This document shows, piece after piece, positions 1 through 8,271 of a stretch of 64,000 bases of DNA. Positions within the stretch are counted from its first letter, which is position 1. The number at the start of each line of letters is the position of its first letter. Source of the DNA: Murinocardiopsis flavida (GTDB lineage: Bacteria > Actinomycetota > Actinomycetes > Streptosporangiales > Streptosporangiaceae); the NCBI RefSeq assembly GCF_003014485.1, contig NZ_PYGA01000013.1:1-64000 (forward strand). The letters are read 5' to 3'. A program made the position numbers and the translations under genes. The notes beneath the pieces were generated by a model that saw only the letters and a program-made list of their open reading frames with translations, did not search any database and was not told where the DNA came from.

Positions 1-2
1 TC

Positions 3-731
3 GCGGAACTTCCGCGCATGGCCGACTTCGCAACGGTGCTGGCCGCACTCGACACCGTCGCCGGATGGGACACCTTCGAGACCTACCGGGCCGCCTCGGA
101 GACCAACACCAGCGACTTGATCGAGGCCAAGCCGTTCACCGCGGCGGTGGCCGCCTTCATCGAGTCCGCCGGCACTTGGACCGGCACTATCAGCCAGCTC
201 ATGGGCCTGGTCGCGGTCCCCGACCCGCGCCCGAAGTCCTGGCCGGTGGACGCCACCCGGGCGTCCGGGCAGCTCAAGAGGGACGCGCCCGTGCTGCGCG
301 CGATCGGGATCAGCTTCGCCGAAGCCGGGCGCGGGCCTGCCCCGCACCGCTCCCGCCTCTACCGGCTCGCCAGTGAGAACCACATCGGCGGAGAACCCGA
401 CGGCGACCAGCGTTCACCCGCCGAACCGGCCCCCGGCGCGTCTGCGACCAGCGCAGACGCGCTCTTTACGGCCGGGGAAACCACACCAGCACCGCGAAAC
501 GCTGCCGAATCAGTGTTCACCCCAGCGGTTCAGCGAAATCCCAGCTCATCCGGAGTGCGGGACGGTCGGGGCGCTATGGACACTACTGCGGAACCACTCT
601 CTATGGGAGACCACCCCGCGCCCGCGGAGAGCGGCCACTGCCGCACCTGCGGCGTGGCCTACGAACGCGCCTACGCCACCGCCTACGGGCCGCACTGCTC
701 CACATGCGCCATCAAACGCGGCCGGTACTGA
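3..731 (+). CDS. C-terminal part of an element replication protein / helicase-primase-like ATPase (5' partial)
   Basis: The frame is open to the left edge, so the gene probably begins outside the window; the first in-frame ATG is at 18. The opening residues (LPRMADFATVLAALD) and the later stretch about SWPVDATRASGQLKR resemble, from memory, the C-terminal winged-helix region of ATP-binding/primase proteins carried by actinomycete integrative elements. No Walker motifs are visible in this part. The last 35 residues carry two CxxC pairs (CRTC and CSTC), a probable zinc ribbon. It is followed by a small ORF, xis and int. Function by position and partial resemblance only. Confidence 0.55.
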   Translation, partial: AELPRMADFATVLAALDTVAGWDTFETYRAASETNTSDLIEAKPFTAAVAAFIESAGTWTGTISQLMGLVAVPDPRPKSWPVDATRASGQLKRDAPVLRAIGISFAEAGRGPAPHRSRLYRLASENHIGGEPDGDQRSPAEPAPGASATSADALFTAGETTPAPRNAAESVFTPAVQRNPSSSGVRDGRGAMDTTAEPLSMGDHPAPAESGHCRTCGVAYERAYATAYGPHCSTCAIKRGRY

Positions 732-810
732 GCCGCTCCCATGTCCACTTCGGGCGACACATCGGCAGTTTCAGGGGGTGACGCACTCACTCTGCACACC
801 CATCGATCAA

Positions 811-852
811 GCGGCCCCGGGACCTACCGCCAAGCAGACCCCCCGGGGCCGC
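811..852. terminator. GC-rich hairpin upstream of the small ORF
   Basis: An 11-bp perfect inverted repeat (811-821 with 842-852) lies between the replication gene and the small ORF at 880. There is no T-run. It may be a terminator of the upstream gene or an mRNA structure just before the Shine-Dalgarno sequence at 861-868. Confidence 0.4.
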
Positions 853-879
853 GCCCCTGTGAAAGGAGCACCACCCATC

Positions 880-1065
880 ATGGCCGACCGCCCACCGGCC
901 CGGCTCGACATCGTCCAAGTCCGCCTGGTCGGGCGCCCCGAGCACGTCGACCGCGTCCTGCACGCCATCACCGCCGCCCTGCCGGCCGCCGATGCGTCCC
1001 CGCACCGCCCCAGCCGCAAGAACCCCGCCCACGTCCTGGTCTATGTGGAGGTGTCCCCCGAATGA
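880..1065 (+). CDS. Small conserved-type protein of the integrative element (61 aa)
   Basis: The ATG at 880 is preceded by a strong Shine-Dalgarno sequence (GAAAGGAG, 861-868). The stop overlaps the excisionase start in ATGA, so the two are translationally coupled. The product is a small soluble protein (start MADRPPARLDIVQVRLVG) with no recognised domain. Its position just upstream of xis suggests a role in the element, but the function is unknown. Confidence 0.7.
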   Translation: MADRPPARLDIVQVRLVGRPEHVDRVLHAITAALPAADASPHRPSRKNPAHVLVYVEVSPE

Positions 1066-1289
1066 GCACCACCGGCAAGAAGGCCCCTAAGTCCGCACCG
1101 GCGAAACCGCGCGGCTGGCTCACCGTCGATGAACTCTGCGACGAACTCTGCATCGCCAAATCCACCTTCCACGACTGGAGGGCGAAGGGGCGCGCGCCCA
1201 AGTGCGTGAAGCTGCCCAACGGCTCACTCCGGATCAAGCGTGCCGAGTTCGAGAAGTTCATGTCCGCCCTGGAGGGTGCCGCTTGGTAA
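1062..1289 (+). CDS. xis: Excisionase-like helix-turn-helix protein
   Basis: This 75-residue basic protein has a MerR/AlpA-type winged helix-turn-helix: LTVDELCDELCIAKSTFHDW, then a basic wing and the KLPNGSLRIKRAEF strand typical of DNA-binding excisionases. It acts with the downstream integrase to direct element excision. The start ATG overlaps the upstream stop (ATGA). The coding end overlaps the integrase start. Family assignment is firm; a role in excision is inferred from position. Confidence 0.85.
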   Translation: MSTTGKKAPKSAPAKPRGWLTVDELCDELCIAKSTFHDWRAKGRAPKCVKLPNGSLRIKRAEFEKFMSALEGAAW

Positions 1290-2701
1290 GCGACAGCACC
1301 TATGACGTCCGCATTTGGAGTATCAGGACGTACAACGGCAGGAACGGAACCACATACACGGTTCGGTGGGCCGTTGGTGGGCGCGCCTGGCCTGTCACAT
1401 TCGCTGGTAGCACCCTCGCGGAATCGTTCAGGTCCGAACTGATCACGGCAGCGCGTCGCGGCGAAGCCTTCAGCATGAGTACGGGACGGCCGCTTTCATG
1501 GGAACAGCGCAAGTCCGGGCCGTCGTGGGTCGACTTCGCAGCCGACTACATGGACAAGCACTGGAAGCGCACCTCCGCGTTGCACCGCAGGGATCGAGCG
1601 AAGATCCTCGCCAATGCCACGATGGCGCTGCTTACCACGGATCGCAATAGTCCGTCCGAGGAAGTGCTTCGTGCAGCTCTGCGGAATTGGGTATTCAACA
1701 CTGCTCACCGGGACTCACACCGCCCAGCGGACATCGCTGCGGCACTCGACTGGGTGGGCGACCACGTCCTGCCTGTGGAGTCGCTCGAAGACTCGGCGGT
1801 CATCCGCGCGGTGCTCGAACGGATCACCAGCAAGGTGCCGTCGAACGGTGGCGGCCCGCTGGCGCCGAAACCGGCGGTGAAAGCGCGGCGCATCCTGTCG
1901 CACGTCCTCGACTACGCAGTTGAGCTGGGACACCTGCAATCCAACCCGCTTCACGGACTGAAGTGGCGTGCACCGAAGACCACCGGTGTCATCGATCGAC
2001 GCTCCGTGCCGAACCCTCAGCAGGCCCGTGCCCTTCTCGACGAGGTCGGGAAGCTCAAACGGAGCGGGTACCTGCTGCGGCCGTTCTTCGCAGTCATCTA
2101 CCTGGCTGGCCTGAGGCCCGAGGAGGCCGTGAGTCTGCGATGGACCGACATCGTGCTGCCTGAACAGGTATGGGACGAACAGCACGGGTGCTGGGTCGAA
2201 CCTCCGGACGGCTGGGGTGAGATCACCGTTCGTCAGGTCGCCCCGGACGTGGGTCGGCGGTGGACCGACACGGGGAAGCAGCGTGATCTGCGGCAGCCCA
2301 AGGGACGTGCTGAGAACGAGGACCGGCCGGTGCCGTGTTCGCCGAAGCTCAGCCTCATCCTGCGTGCTCACCGGGAGCAGGACCGGAAGGGGCCGGACGG
2401 TCTGGTGTTCTTCGGTGAGCACGGCGGACAGCTCGCGACATGCACCTACCAGAAGGCATGGCAGCGGGCGCGTCGGCGAGCGTTCAGCGATGCCCAGTTC
2501 GCGACACCACTGGCGAAGCGAATCTACGACCTTCGCCATGCGTGCGTGTCGACATGGCTCAACGAAGGCATCAACTCCGCACAGATCGCCGAATGGGCGG
2601 GGCACAGCCTTGAGGTACTGCTGCGGATCTATGCCAAGTGCCTGGACGGCGGCGAAGACGATGCACGCCGCAAGGCGGAGAAGGCGTTCGACGGTTTCTG
2701 A
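1283..2701 (+). CDS. int: Tyrosine recombinase / site-specific integrase
   Basis: A phage-type tyrosine integrase of about 472 residues. The catalytic set is visible: Arg278 (LAGLRPEE), Arg418-His419 (DLRHA), His441 (AGHS) and the nucleophile Tyr450 (RIYAK). The usual first box-II His is Tyr here (YDLRH), as often seen in actinomycete integrases. The chosen start is TTG at 1283, since GGAGGG (1271-1276) lies 6 nt upstream and the protein then begins like related integrases (VSDSTYDVRIWSIRTY). Upstream in-frame GTG codons would extend it into xis. It catalyses recombination between the element att site and the tRNA-Met 3' end. The final residues are GFDGF-like without extension. Confidence 0.92.
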   Translation: MVSDSTYDVRIWSIRTYNGRNGTTYTVRWAVGGRAWPVTFAGSTLAESFRSELITAARRGEAFSMSTGRPLSWEQRKSGPSWVDFAADYMDKHWKRTSALHRRDRAKILANATMALLTTDRNSPSEEVLRAALRNWVFNTAHRDSHRPADIAAALDWVGDHVLPVESLEDSAVIRAVLERITSKVPSNGGGPLAPKPAVKARRILSHVLDYAVELGHLQSNPLHGLKWRAPKTTGVIDRRSVPNPQQARALLDEVGKLKRSGYLLRPFFAVIYLAGLRPEEAVSLRWTDIVLPEQVWDEQHGCWVEPPDGWGEITVRQVAPDVGRRWTDTGKQRDLRQPKGRAENEDRPVPCSPKLSLILRAHREQDRKGPDGLVFFGEHGGQLATCTYQKAWQRARRRAFSDAQFATPLAKRIYDLRHACVSTWLNEGINSAQIAEWAGHSLEVLLRIYAKCLDGGEDDARRKAEKAFDGF

Positions 2702-2775
2702 GCGAACTTCACCACGCATTCGCCACGGACACCCGACGTGAGTCGGTGCCAGCCGCAATCAGCCGGATGCACGAC

Positions 2776-2820
2776 AAAGCCCCGGTGACCTCGTTTGGCG
2801 AGGTCACCGGGGCTTTTTGC
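2776..2820. terminator. Bidirectional rho-independent terminator
   Basis: A perfect 18-bp stem (2776-2793 with 2799-2816) with a 5-nt loop is followed by a T-run on the plus strand and preceded by an A-run, which becomes a T-run for the minus strand. It separates the integrase from the convergent tRNA-Met gene and can stop both transcripts. Confidence 0.93.
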
Positions 2821-2834
2821 GTGCTGGGCGACTG

Positions 2835-2908
2835 TAGGCCGGGCGGGGCTCGAACCCGCGACCCAAGGATTATGAGTCCTCTGCTCTGACCAACTGAGCT
2901 ACCGGCCC
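2835..2908 (-). tRNA. tRNA-Met (anticodon CAU, elongator type)
   Basis: The minus strand folds as a cloverleaf. The 7-bp acceptor stem pairs 2902-2908 with 2836-2842 and the discriminator A is at 2835. The D-arm contains AGCTCAGTTGGTCAGAGC, the anticodon stem GAGGA/TCCTT encloses the loop CTCATAA with anticodon CAT, and the T-arm contains GGTTCGAGCC. The 3' CCA is not fully encoded. A CAT anticodon could also mark tRNA-Ile2 (lysidine-modified), but the body resembles actinobacterial elongator tRNA-Met. The 3' end is the probable integration site of the neighbouring element. Confidence 0.93.
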
Positions 2909-3407
2909 TGAAAACGGTTCCCCGCCGGGGCTGCACCGACCCCGGGGAGACTTGATGCGTCGCACGAGGCTTGCGCAGTGGTGGATGCGCGACTGCTCAG
3001 CCGCTTGGAGTTTAACGCCACGGGGCTCCGCCGTGGTCCTCCCTTCGGCCTCCGTCGCATCGCGGCGCCGCACGCCCTGATCGTGCAACGGTACCGGTCG
3101 GCGGCGCGGCGAGCTGAGGCGGAGGGTGAGGCCGGGTGGTGTGCGCGGCGGGGAGTCGAGGACGGTGATGACCGTCGGGGGTCGGGGATGGTGATGACAG
3201 TCGGGGGCGAGGCCCTTTGTGTCCGGCGGGGTCGAAGCCCGTGGTGTCCGGCGGGGCCGGGGTGGCGGGCGGGAGCGGGAACGTCCACTTTTCGACGTCG
3301 AGGGCCGAAATCGCCGTGGTATTGGGGTTTTGGGCCTCCATGCGGGGCTCATGCCGGTTAGGATTCCGGCGCAATGCCGCTGCCGATAGAGAGCCGGATG
3401 AGGTGCC
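2909..3407. other. Intergenic region, no gene seen
   Basis: About 500 bases between the tRNA promoter side and the methyltransferase. It holds short imperfect direct repeats: a 17-nt GTGATGAC-type unit twice around 3160-3210, and GTGTCCGGCGGGG twice around 3220-3258. No ORF with a credible Shine-Dalgarno sequence or family signature is present. It must contain the tRNA promoter (minus strand) and the promoter of the gene at 3408. Confidence 0.5.
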
Positions 3408-4238
3408 ATGCCCGACGAGTTCCATCAGCCCATCGCGACCGACGAGTTCCACCAACCCATCGCGACCGATGTCCCCACGGCGGCGCGCGTCTATGACGTG
3501 ATGCTCAACGGCAAGGACAACTTCGAGGCCGATCGCGAGGTCGCCGAGGCGAGTCTGGCGATCATGCCGGAGCTGCGCGACATCGCCCTGCACAACCGCG
3601 CCATGCTGCACCGGGTCGTGCGCCACCTCGCCGCCGAGGAGGGCATCACCCAGTTCCTGGACCTCGGGTCCGGCCTGCCCACGGTGCGCAACACCCACGA
3701 GGTGGCTCTGGAGGCCAACCCCGACGCCCGGGTGGTCTACGTCGACATCGACCCGATCGTGCTCGCCCACGGCCGCGCGATCCTCGCCGACAACCCCGGC
3801 ACCACGGTGGTGACGGCGGACCTGCGCGAACCGAACGAGGTTCTGGACCACCCCGAGGTGCGCGCGCTGATCGACTTCGACAAGCCGGTGTGCGTGATGC
3901 TCGTGGGCATCCTGCACCACCTCTCCGACGAGGAGGACCCGGCGGGGATCGTGCGGGTGCTGCGCGACGCGGTGCCCAGCGGTTCGTACATGTTCATCAC
4001 GAACTTCACCCGGCTGAGTGACGCACCGGAGAGCGCCGCGCTGGAGAAGCAGCTGCTCCAGCAGCTCGGCACGGGCCGGGTGCGCACGCCCACGGAGTTG
4101 GCGGGCTTCTTCGACGGCTTGGAGGTGCTCAACCCGGGGCTGGTGCCGCTGCCGTTGTGGCGCCCCGATACGCCCGTGACCGACACGACCCCCGTCGATG
4201 TGCGGTTCATGACCGGCGGCGTCGGCCGCAAGCCGTAA
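3408..4238 (+). CDS. SAM-dependent methyltransferase, DUF574 (Methyltransf_19) family
   Basis: 276 residues, full length for this actinomycete family. The SAM-binding motif LDLGSGLPT is near residue 84, YVDIDP near residue 110 and the family hallmark ARVYDVMLNGKDNF near residue 28. Substrate is unknown for the family. The N-terminus carries a perfect nine-residue duplication (DEFHQPIAT twice) encoded by a 27-bp tandem repeat. A stem-loop 7 bases past the stop probably terminates the transcript. Confidence 0.92.
   Translation: MPDEFHQPIATDEFHQPIATDVPTAARVYDVMLNGKDNFEADREVAEASLAIMPELRDIALHNRAMLHRVVRHLAAEEGITQFLDLGSGLPTVRNTHEVALEANPDARVVYVDIDPIVLAHGRAILADNPGTTVVTADLREPNEVLDHPEVRALIDFDKPVCVMLVGILHHLSDEEDPAGIVRVLRDAVPSGSYMFITNFTRLSDAPESAALEKQLLQQLGTGRVRTPTELAGFFDGLEVLNPGLVPLPLWRPDTPVTDTTPVDVRFMTGGVGRKP
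3414..3467 (+). repeat. 27-bp tandem duplication inside a coding region
   Basis: Two adjacent 27-bp units (3414-3440 and 3441-3467) encode DEFHQPIAT twice. They differ only at two synonymous third positions, so the duplication is recent or selected at the protein level. Confidence 0.9.
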
Positions 4239-4244
4239 CCGCCG

Positions 4245-4276
4245 GCGGACCTCCCGGGCCGACCCTGGAGGTCCGC
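4245..4276 (+). terminator. Stem-loop after the DUF574 methyltransferase
   Basis: A perfect 10-bp inverted repeat (4245-4254 with 4267-4276) with a 12-nt loop begins 7 bases after the stop codon. There is no U-tract, which is common for actinobacterial terminators. Confidence 0.6.
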
Positions 4277-4497
4277 GGGGCCGCCCCGGACGTCGGAGCC
4301 GGGCGGGCGCCCGGCCCGTAGCGGCGGCAGCCGCTCGCCCGGACGCGCGGGCGGGGTGGCGCCGGGCGGCGGTGGAACCCGCCGCTCGCCCGGAGACACT
4401 CCGCCGCCCGACGGGACCCACCGGGCCCCGCTTACCGTTCGGTGACGCTCCGCGGCGGCGGCCGCCGCCGCGGAGCCGGAGCACGTACCGTCCGACC

Positions 4498-5565
4498 ATG
4501 CGGATACTCGTCACCGGCGGCGCCGGATTCATCGGATCGCACATCGTCGACGCGCTGCACGCGCACGGCCACGACCCGGTCGTCTTCGACGCCTTCCTCC
4601 CCTCGGCGCACTCCGGCGCGGCGCGCGCCCCCGACGACGCCCCCGACGACGTCCGCGACCCCGCCGCCGTCGAGCGGGCGCTGCGCGGGGTGGATGCCGT
4701 GTGCCACCAGGCCGCGATGGTGGGCCTGGCACCGGACGTCGCCGACGCCCCCGACTACGTGTCGAACAACGACCTGGGCACCGCCGTGCTGCTCGCCGCC
4801 ATGGCCCGGTCGGGTGTGCGCAGCCTGGTCCTCGCCGGGTCGATGGTCGTCTACGGTGAGGGCCGCTTCACGTGCGCCGATCACGGGGACGTCCGGCCGA
4901 GGCCGCGCCGCGCCGCCGACCTGGACGCCGGCCGGTTCGACCCCCCGTGCCCCCACTGCGGCGCGCCGCTCGCGCCCGGGCTCGTCGGCGAGGACGCGCC
5001 GGCCGACCCCCGCAACGTCTACGCCGCGACCAAGCTCGCCCAGGAGCACCTGGCCGCCGCGTGGGCGCGCGCCGTCGGCGGCCGTGCGGTGTCGCTGCGC
5101 TACCACAACGTGTACGGGCCGGGGATGCCGCGCGACACCCCCTACGCGGGTGTCGCCTCGTTCTTCCGCTCGGCGCTGGAGGCGGGGCGGGCCCCGACCG
5201 TCTTCGAGGACGGACGGCAGCGCCGCGACTTCGTGCACGTCCGCGATGTGGCCCGGGCCAACGCCGTGGCGCTCGCCGCCGTCGGGGACCGCGAGGCCGG
5301 TGCCCTCGCGGTGTTCAACACCGGCAGCGGCACCCCGCACACCGTCGGGGAGATGGCGGCGGCCCTCGCCGAGGCGTACGGCGGCCCCGCACCGGTGACG
5401 ACGGGGGAGTACCGGCTCGGCGACGTCCGGCACATCACCGCGTCCTCGGCCCGCATCGGCGCCGAACTGGGCTGGCGGGCCGGTGTCGGGTTCGCCGAGG
5501 GGGTGGCGGAGTTCGCGCACGCGCCTCTGCGCGGCGGGGTCAGCCCCCGGCCGCCGGCAGGCTGA
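4498..5565 (+). CDS. NAD-dependent epimerase/dehydratase (extended SDR)
   Basis: 355 residues. The N-terminal Rossmann motif is TGGAGFIGSH (residues 6-15) and the catalytic motif is Tyr-x3-Lys (YAATK). YHNVYGPG and the C-terminal RRDFVHVRDVA are typical of NDP-sugar 4-epimerases/4,6-dehydratases. An internal CPHCGAPL segment precedes the active site, as in a subgroup of these enzymes. The ATG at 4498 starts exactly at the Rossmann strand, so the long upstream extension of the frame is not used. It ends tail-to-tail with, and overlaps by 26 bp, the sensor kinase gene. The substrate is probably a nucleotide sugar, inferred from the neighbouring glycosyltransferases. Confidence 0.88.
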   Translation: MRILVTGGAGFIGSHIVDALHAHGHDPVVFDAFLPSAHSGAARAPDDAPDDVRDPAAVERALRGVDAVCHQAAMVGLAPDVADAPDYVSNNDLGTAVLLAAMARSGVRSLVLAGSMVVYGEGRFTCADHGDVRPRPRRAADLDAGRFDPPCPHCGAPLAPGLVGEDAPADPRNVYAATKLAQEHLAAAWARAVGGRAVSLRYHNVYGPGMPRDTPYAGVASFFRSALEAGRAPTVFEDGRQRRDFVHVRDVARANAVALAAVGDREAGALAVFNTGSGTPHTVGEMAAALAEAYGGPAPVTTGEYRLGDVRHITASSARIGAELGWRAGVGFAEGVAEFAHAPLRGGVSPRPPAG

Positions 5566-6661
5566 TCTCGAACCGGCACCCGCCCGGGACGTTGCGCACC
5601 GCCGCGGTCCCCGCGTGCGCCCGCACGATTCCCGCCACGATCGCCAGCCCCAGCCCGGCGCCCGCCGGGGGAGTGCGCGCGTCGCTGCCGCGCCAGCCGG
5701 CGTCGAAGACGCGGTGCAGGTCGTCGCCGTCGATCCCGCCGCACTCGTCGGTCACCGACAGCACCACGTTCCCGTCCGGTCCGCTGTGCGCCGCGACGGC
5801 CACGGTGCCGTCGGGCGGGGTGTGCCGGATCGCGTTCGCGAGCAGGTTCGCGATGACGCGGGTCATCCGGCCGGTGTCGACGTCGACCGGGGCGCTGTCG
5901 ACCCGGTCGCCCACCAGCCGCACGCCGCCCGCCCGCGCGAACGCCTCGGTGGCGGCCAGCGCGTCGGCGACCAGGTCGTAGACGGAGACGCGGGTCAGGT
6001 CCAGCGGCAGCGAGTCGGCCTCGATCCGCGACAGCTCGAACAGGTCGTCGACCATCGACGCGAGGCGTTCCACTTCGACCCGCATCTGCCGGTGGTACCG
6101 GTCGGGGTCGCGTGCGATGCCGTCCTCCAGCGCCTCCGCCATCGCCCGCAGCCCGGCGAGCGGGGTGCGCAGGTCGTGGGAGATCCACGCCGCCAGCTCC
6201 CGCCGGGAGGCGTCGAGCCGCCGTTCCCGTTCGCGCGACGCCGCGAGCTTGGCGTCGGTCGCCGCCAACTGCCTGGCGAGCGCCGTCAGCTCCGCGGTGT
6301 ACGGGGTGTCCGGGACCGTGAACCGCTCGTCGCCGACCAGGCGCGCCGCCCGCGTCAGGTCCGTGCTGCCCGCGATCACCCACCGGCCGAGGAGCAGCGC
6401 CGTTGCCAGGGACACCACGGCCGCCATAGCGCACACCATGGTGACGACCCACAGGTCGTGCCCTGAGAGGAACATCGCCTGCGCGACCGAGAGCGTGCCC
6501 GCGAGCATCGCGGTCACCGCGACCGCCGCGACGACGGCAAGGGCGGCCGACACCGATCGGTGCCGCAGCGACCGGAGCACCACCAGGCCGGCCAGGCCGG
6601 CCGCCGCCGCGCCCGCGAACGCGAACAGGGCGATCAGCAGGACGTCGCGCATCGCGGTCAC
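5540..6661 (-). CDS. Sensor histidine kinase
   Basis: About 373 residues. There are three hydrophobic segments in the first 90 residues, a HAMP-like linker, a HisKA box with phosphoacceptor His (WISHDLRTPL), an N-box (LANAIRHT), a G1 box (DECGGID) and a G2 box (GAGLGLAI). The GTG at 6661 overlaps the regulator stop (GTGA), which supports this start; an ATG nine bases further in (6652) is an alternative. It forms a two-component pair with the response regulator at 6658-7374. The signal is unknown; there is no large extracellular sensor domain. Confidence 0.92.
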   Translation of the reverse strand: MTAMRDVLLIALFAFAGAAAAGLAGLVVLRSLRHRSVSAALAVVAAVAVTAMLAGTLSVAQAMFLSGHDLWVVTMVCAMAAVVSLATALLLGRWVIAGSTDLTRAARLVGDERFTVPDTPYTAELTALARQLAATDAKLAASRERERRLDASRRELAAWISHDLRTPLAGLRAMAEALEDGIARDPDRYHRQMRVEVERLASMVDDLFELSRIEADSLPLDLTRVSVYDLVADALAATEAFARAGGVRLVGDRVDSAPVDVDTGRMTRVIANLLANAIRHTPPDGTVAVAAHSGPDGNVVLSVTDECGGIDGDDLHRVFDAGWRGSDARTPPAGAGLGLAIVAGIVRAHAGTAAVRNVPGGCRFEISLPAAGG

Positions 6662-7374
6662 CCTCCGCCCTGCGGGGGCGGGTCGAACCGGTAGCCGACG
6701 CCCCACACGGTGACGATCAGCGCGGGGCGGGCCGGATCCGCCTCGATCTTCTCCCGCAACCGCCGCACGTGCACGGTCACCGTGGACAGGTCGCCGAACT
6801 CCCACCCCCACACCCGCCGCATCAGGGCGGGTCGGTCGAACGCGCGGCCCGGGTGGGCGAGGAGGAACGCGAGGAGGTCGAACTCCCGCACGGTGAGGGC
6901 GAGGGGCGCGCCGTTGTGCTCCGCGCGCCGGGCCTCGGTGTCGAGGACGATCCCGCCCGCGCGCAGCAGCCCCCCGGAGGGCCGGTTCGTCGCGCGGCGC
7001 AGCACAGACCGCACGCGCAGAGCGAGCTCGCGAGGGCTGAACGGTTTGGCCATGTAGTCGTCGGCGCCCAGTTCCAGGCCGAGGATGCGGTCGGTCTCGG
7101 CCCCCAGCGCGGTGAGCATGATGATCGGGACGGGCCCGTCGGCGCGCAACCGCCGGCACACCTCCCAGCCGTCCAGTCCGGGCAGCATGAGGTCGAGGAC
7201 GACCAGGTCGGGGCGTGACTCGGCGGCGCGGCGCAGTGCGGAGGCGCCGTCGGCGGCGCGGCCGACCGTGAAGCCCTCTTTCTCCAGGTAGCCGACCACC
7301 ACTTCCGCGACGGTGGCGTCGTCGTCGACGACCAGGATGCGCTGGGCGGCGGGGTCGGGCTCCGGCTGGGGCAT
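6658..7374 (-). CDS. OmpR-family response regulator
   Basis: 238 residues. The receiver domain has the acidic pair DDD, the phosphoacceptor Asp in VLDLMLPG, Thr in LTA and Lys in KPF. A C-terminal winged helix has LTVREFDLLAFL and VTVHVRRLREKIE. It is the first gene of the minus-strand pair and is translationally coupled to the kinase. It diverges from the glycosyltransferase operon at 7498 with about 120 bp between them, so that operon is a possible target. Confidence 0.95.
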   Translation of the reverse strand: MPQPEPDPAAQRILVVDDDATVAEVVVGYLEKEGFTVGRAADGASALRRAAESRPDLVVLDLMLPGLDGWEVCRRLRADGPVPIIMLTALGAETDRILGLELGADDYMAKPFSPRELALRVRSVLRRATNRPSGGLLRAGGIVLDTEARRAEHNGAPLALTVREFDLLAFLLAHPGRAFDRPALMRRVWGWEFGDLSTVTVHVRRLREKIEADPARPALIVTVWGVGYRFDPPPQGGG

Positions 7375-7497
7375 GACCCGAGTGTCGCACCCCGGCCGGC
7401 CCGGGACCGGCCGCCCGCCCGCCGACCGGTACAGACGTCCGCATTCCGTAAGGTGCGTTGTCCGGGCTGGGCGGCCCGCGCTCCGTAGCGTTGGACC

Positions 7498-8271
7498 GTG
7501 ACCGACGAACGGAACACCACCGACGCCCCCGAACCGGGGGCCCCTCCGGACGCGCCGGGCCGGGCGTCCCCGGTCGACGTCGTCCTCCCGTGCCTGGATG
7601 AGGCCGCCGCACTGCCGTGGGTCCTCGGCCGCGTCCCTGCCGGATGGACGGCCATCGTGGTCGACAACGGGTCGACCGACGGGTCGGCCCGGATCGCGGC
7701 CGGCCTCGGCGCGCTGGTCGTCACCGAGGAGCGCCGCGGGTTCGGTGCGGCGTGCCACGCGGGGCTGCGCGCCGCCACTGCCGACATCGTCTGCTTCTGC
7801 GACTGCGACGCCTCGCTGGATCCGGCGCTGCTGCCCGGCCTGGTTGAGGAGGTGCGCAGCGGGGCCGCCGACCTCGTCCTGGGCCGCCGCAGGCCGACCC
7901 GTGCGCGTGCGTGGCCGCTGCACGCCCGGGTCGGCAACACGGTGGTCGCGCGGATGCTGCGGCGCCGCACCGGGGTCCGGGTCGGTGACATCGGCCCCAT
8001 GCGGGCCGCCCGGCGCGGCGGCCTGCTCGCGCTCGGCGTCACCGACCGGAGATCGGGATACCCACTGGAGACCGTGGTGCGCGCGGCCGACGCCGGGTGG
8101 GCCATCGCCGAGGTCGGCGTGCCGTACGCGCCGCGCGCCGGGCGGTCCAAGGTCACCGGGACCTGGCGGGGGACCTGGACCGCGATCCGCGACATGCGGG
8201 CCGTCCTGCGCCGGCCGCCCGCACCGCCGGGCACCGGCGCCCCCGCCGGGCCGGGCGGGGGGCGCGCGTGA
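7498..8271 (+). CDS. Family 2 glycosyltransferase
   Basis: 257 residues with a GT-A fold. VDVVLPCLDEAAALPWVL opens the fold, VVDNGSTDGSA binds nucleotide, and CDCDASLDP is the DxD-type metal site. GYPLETVVRA follows later. There are no clear membrane segments. The GTG at 7498 is the first base after a short promoter region. The stop overlaps the next start as GTGA. Products of this family use NDP-sugars; the acceptor is unknown. It is part of a three-gene coupled operon with a DUF2064 protein and a methyltransferase. Confidence 0.9.
   Translation: MTDERNTTDAPEPGAPPDAPGRASPVDVVLPCLDEAAALPWVLGRVPAGWTAIVVDNGSTDGSARIAAGLGALVVTEERRGFGAACHAGLRAATADIVCFCDCDASLDPALLPGLVEEVRSGAADLVLGRRRPTRARAWPLHARVGNTVVARMLRRRTGVRVGDIGPMRAARRGGLLALGVTDRRSGYPLETVVRAADAGWAIAEVGVPYAPRAGRSKVTGTWRGTWTAIRDMRAVLRRPPAPPGTGAPAGPGGGRA

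Larger units (their letters stand above)
1..2880. mobile_element. Right end of an actinomycete integrative element (AICE-like)
   Basis: The order replication protein, small ORF, excisionase and integrase, ending next to the 3' end of a tRNA gene, is the arrangement of pSAM2-type integrative and conjugative elements. The integrase reads toward the tRNA-Met gene, whose 3' end (2835) faces it, so the element lies to the left and continues outside the window. The attachment core is expected within the 3' half of the tRNA (about 2835-2880). It cannot be delimited because the other att copy is not visible. The conjugation genes are not in the window, so mobility is inferred. Confidence 0.7.

Noticed and set aside
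3012..4544. Minus-strand open frame of 510 codons
   Set aside because: It is antisense to the DUF574 methyltransferase; no ribosome site or domain.
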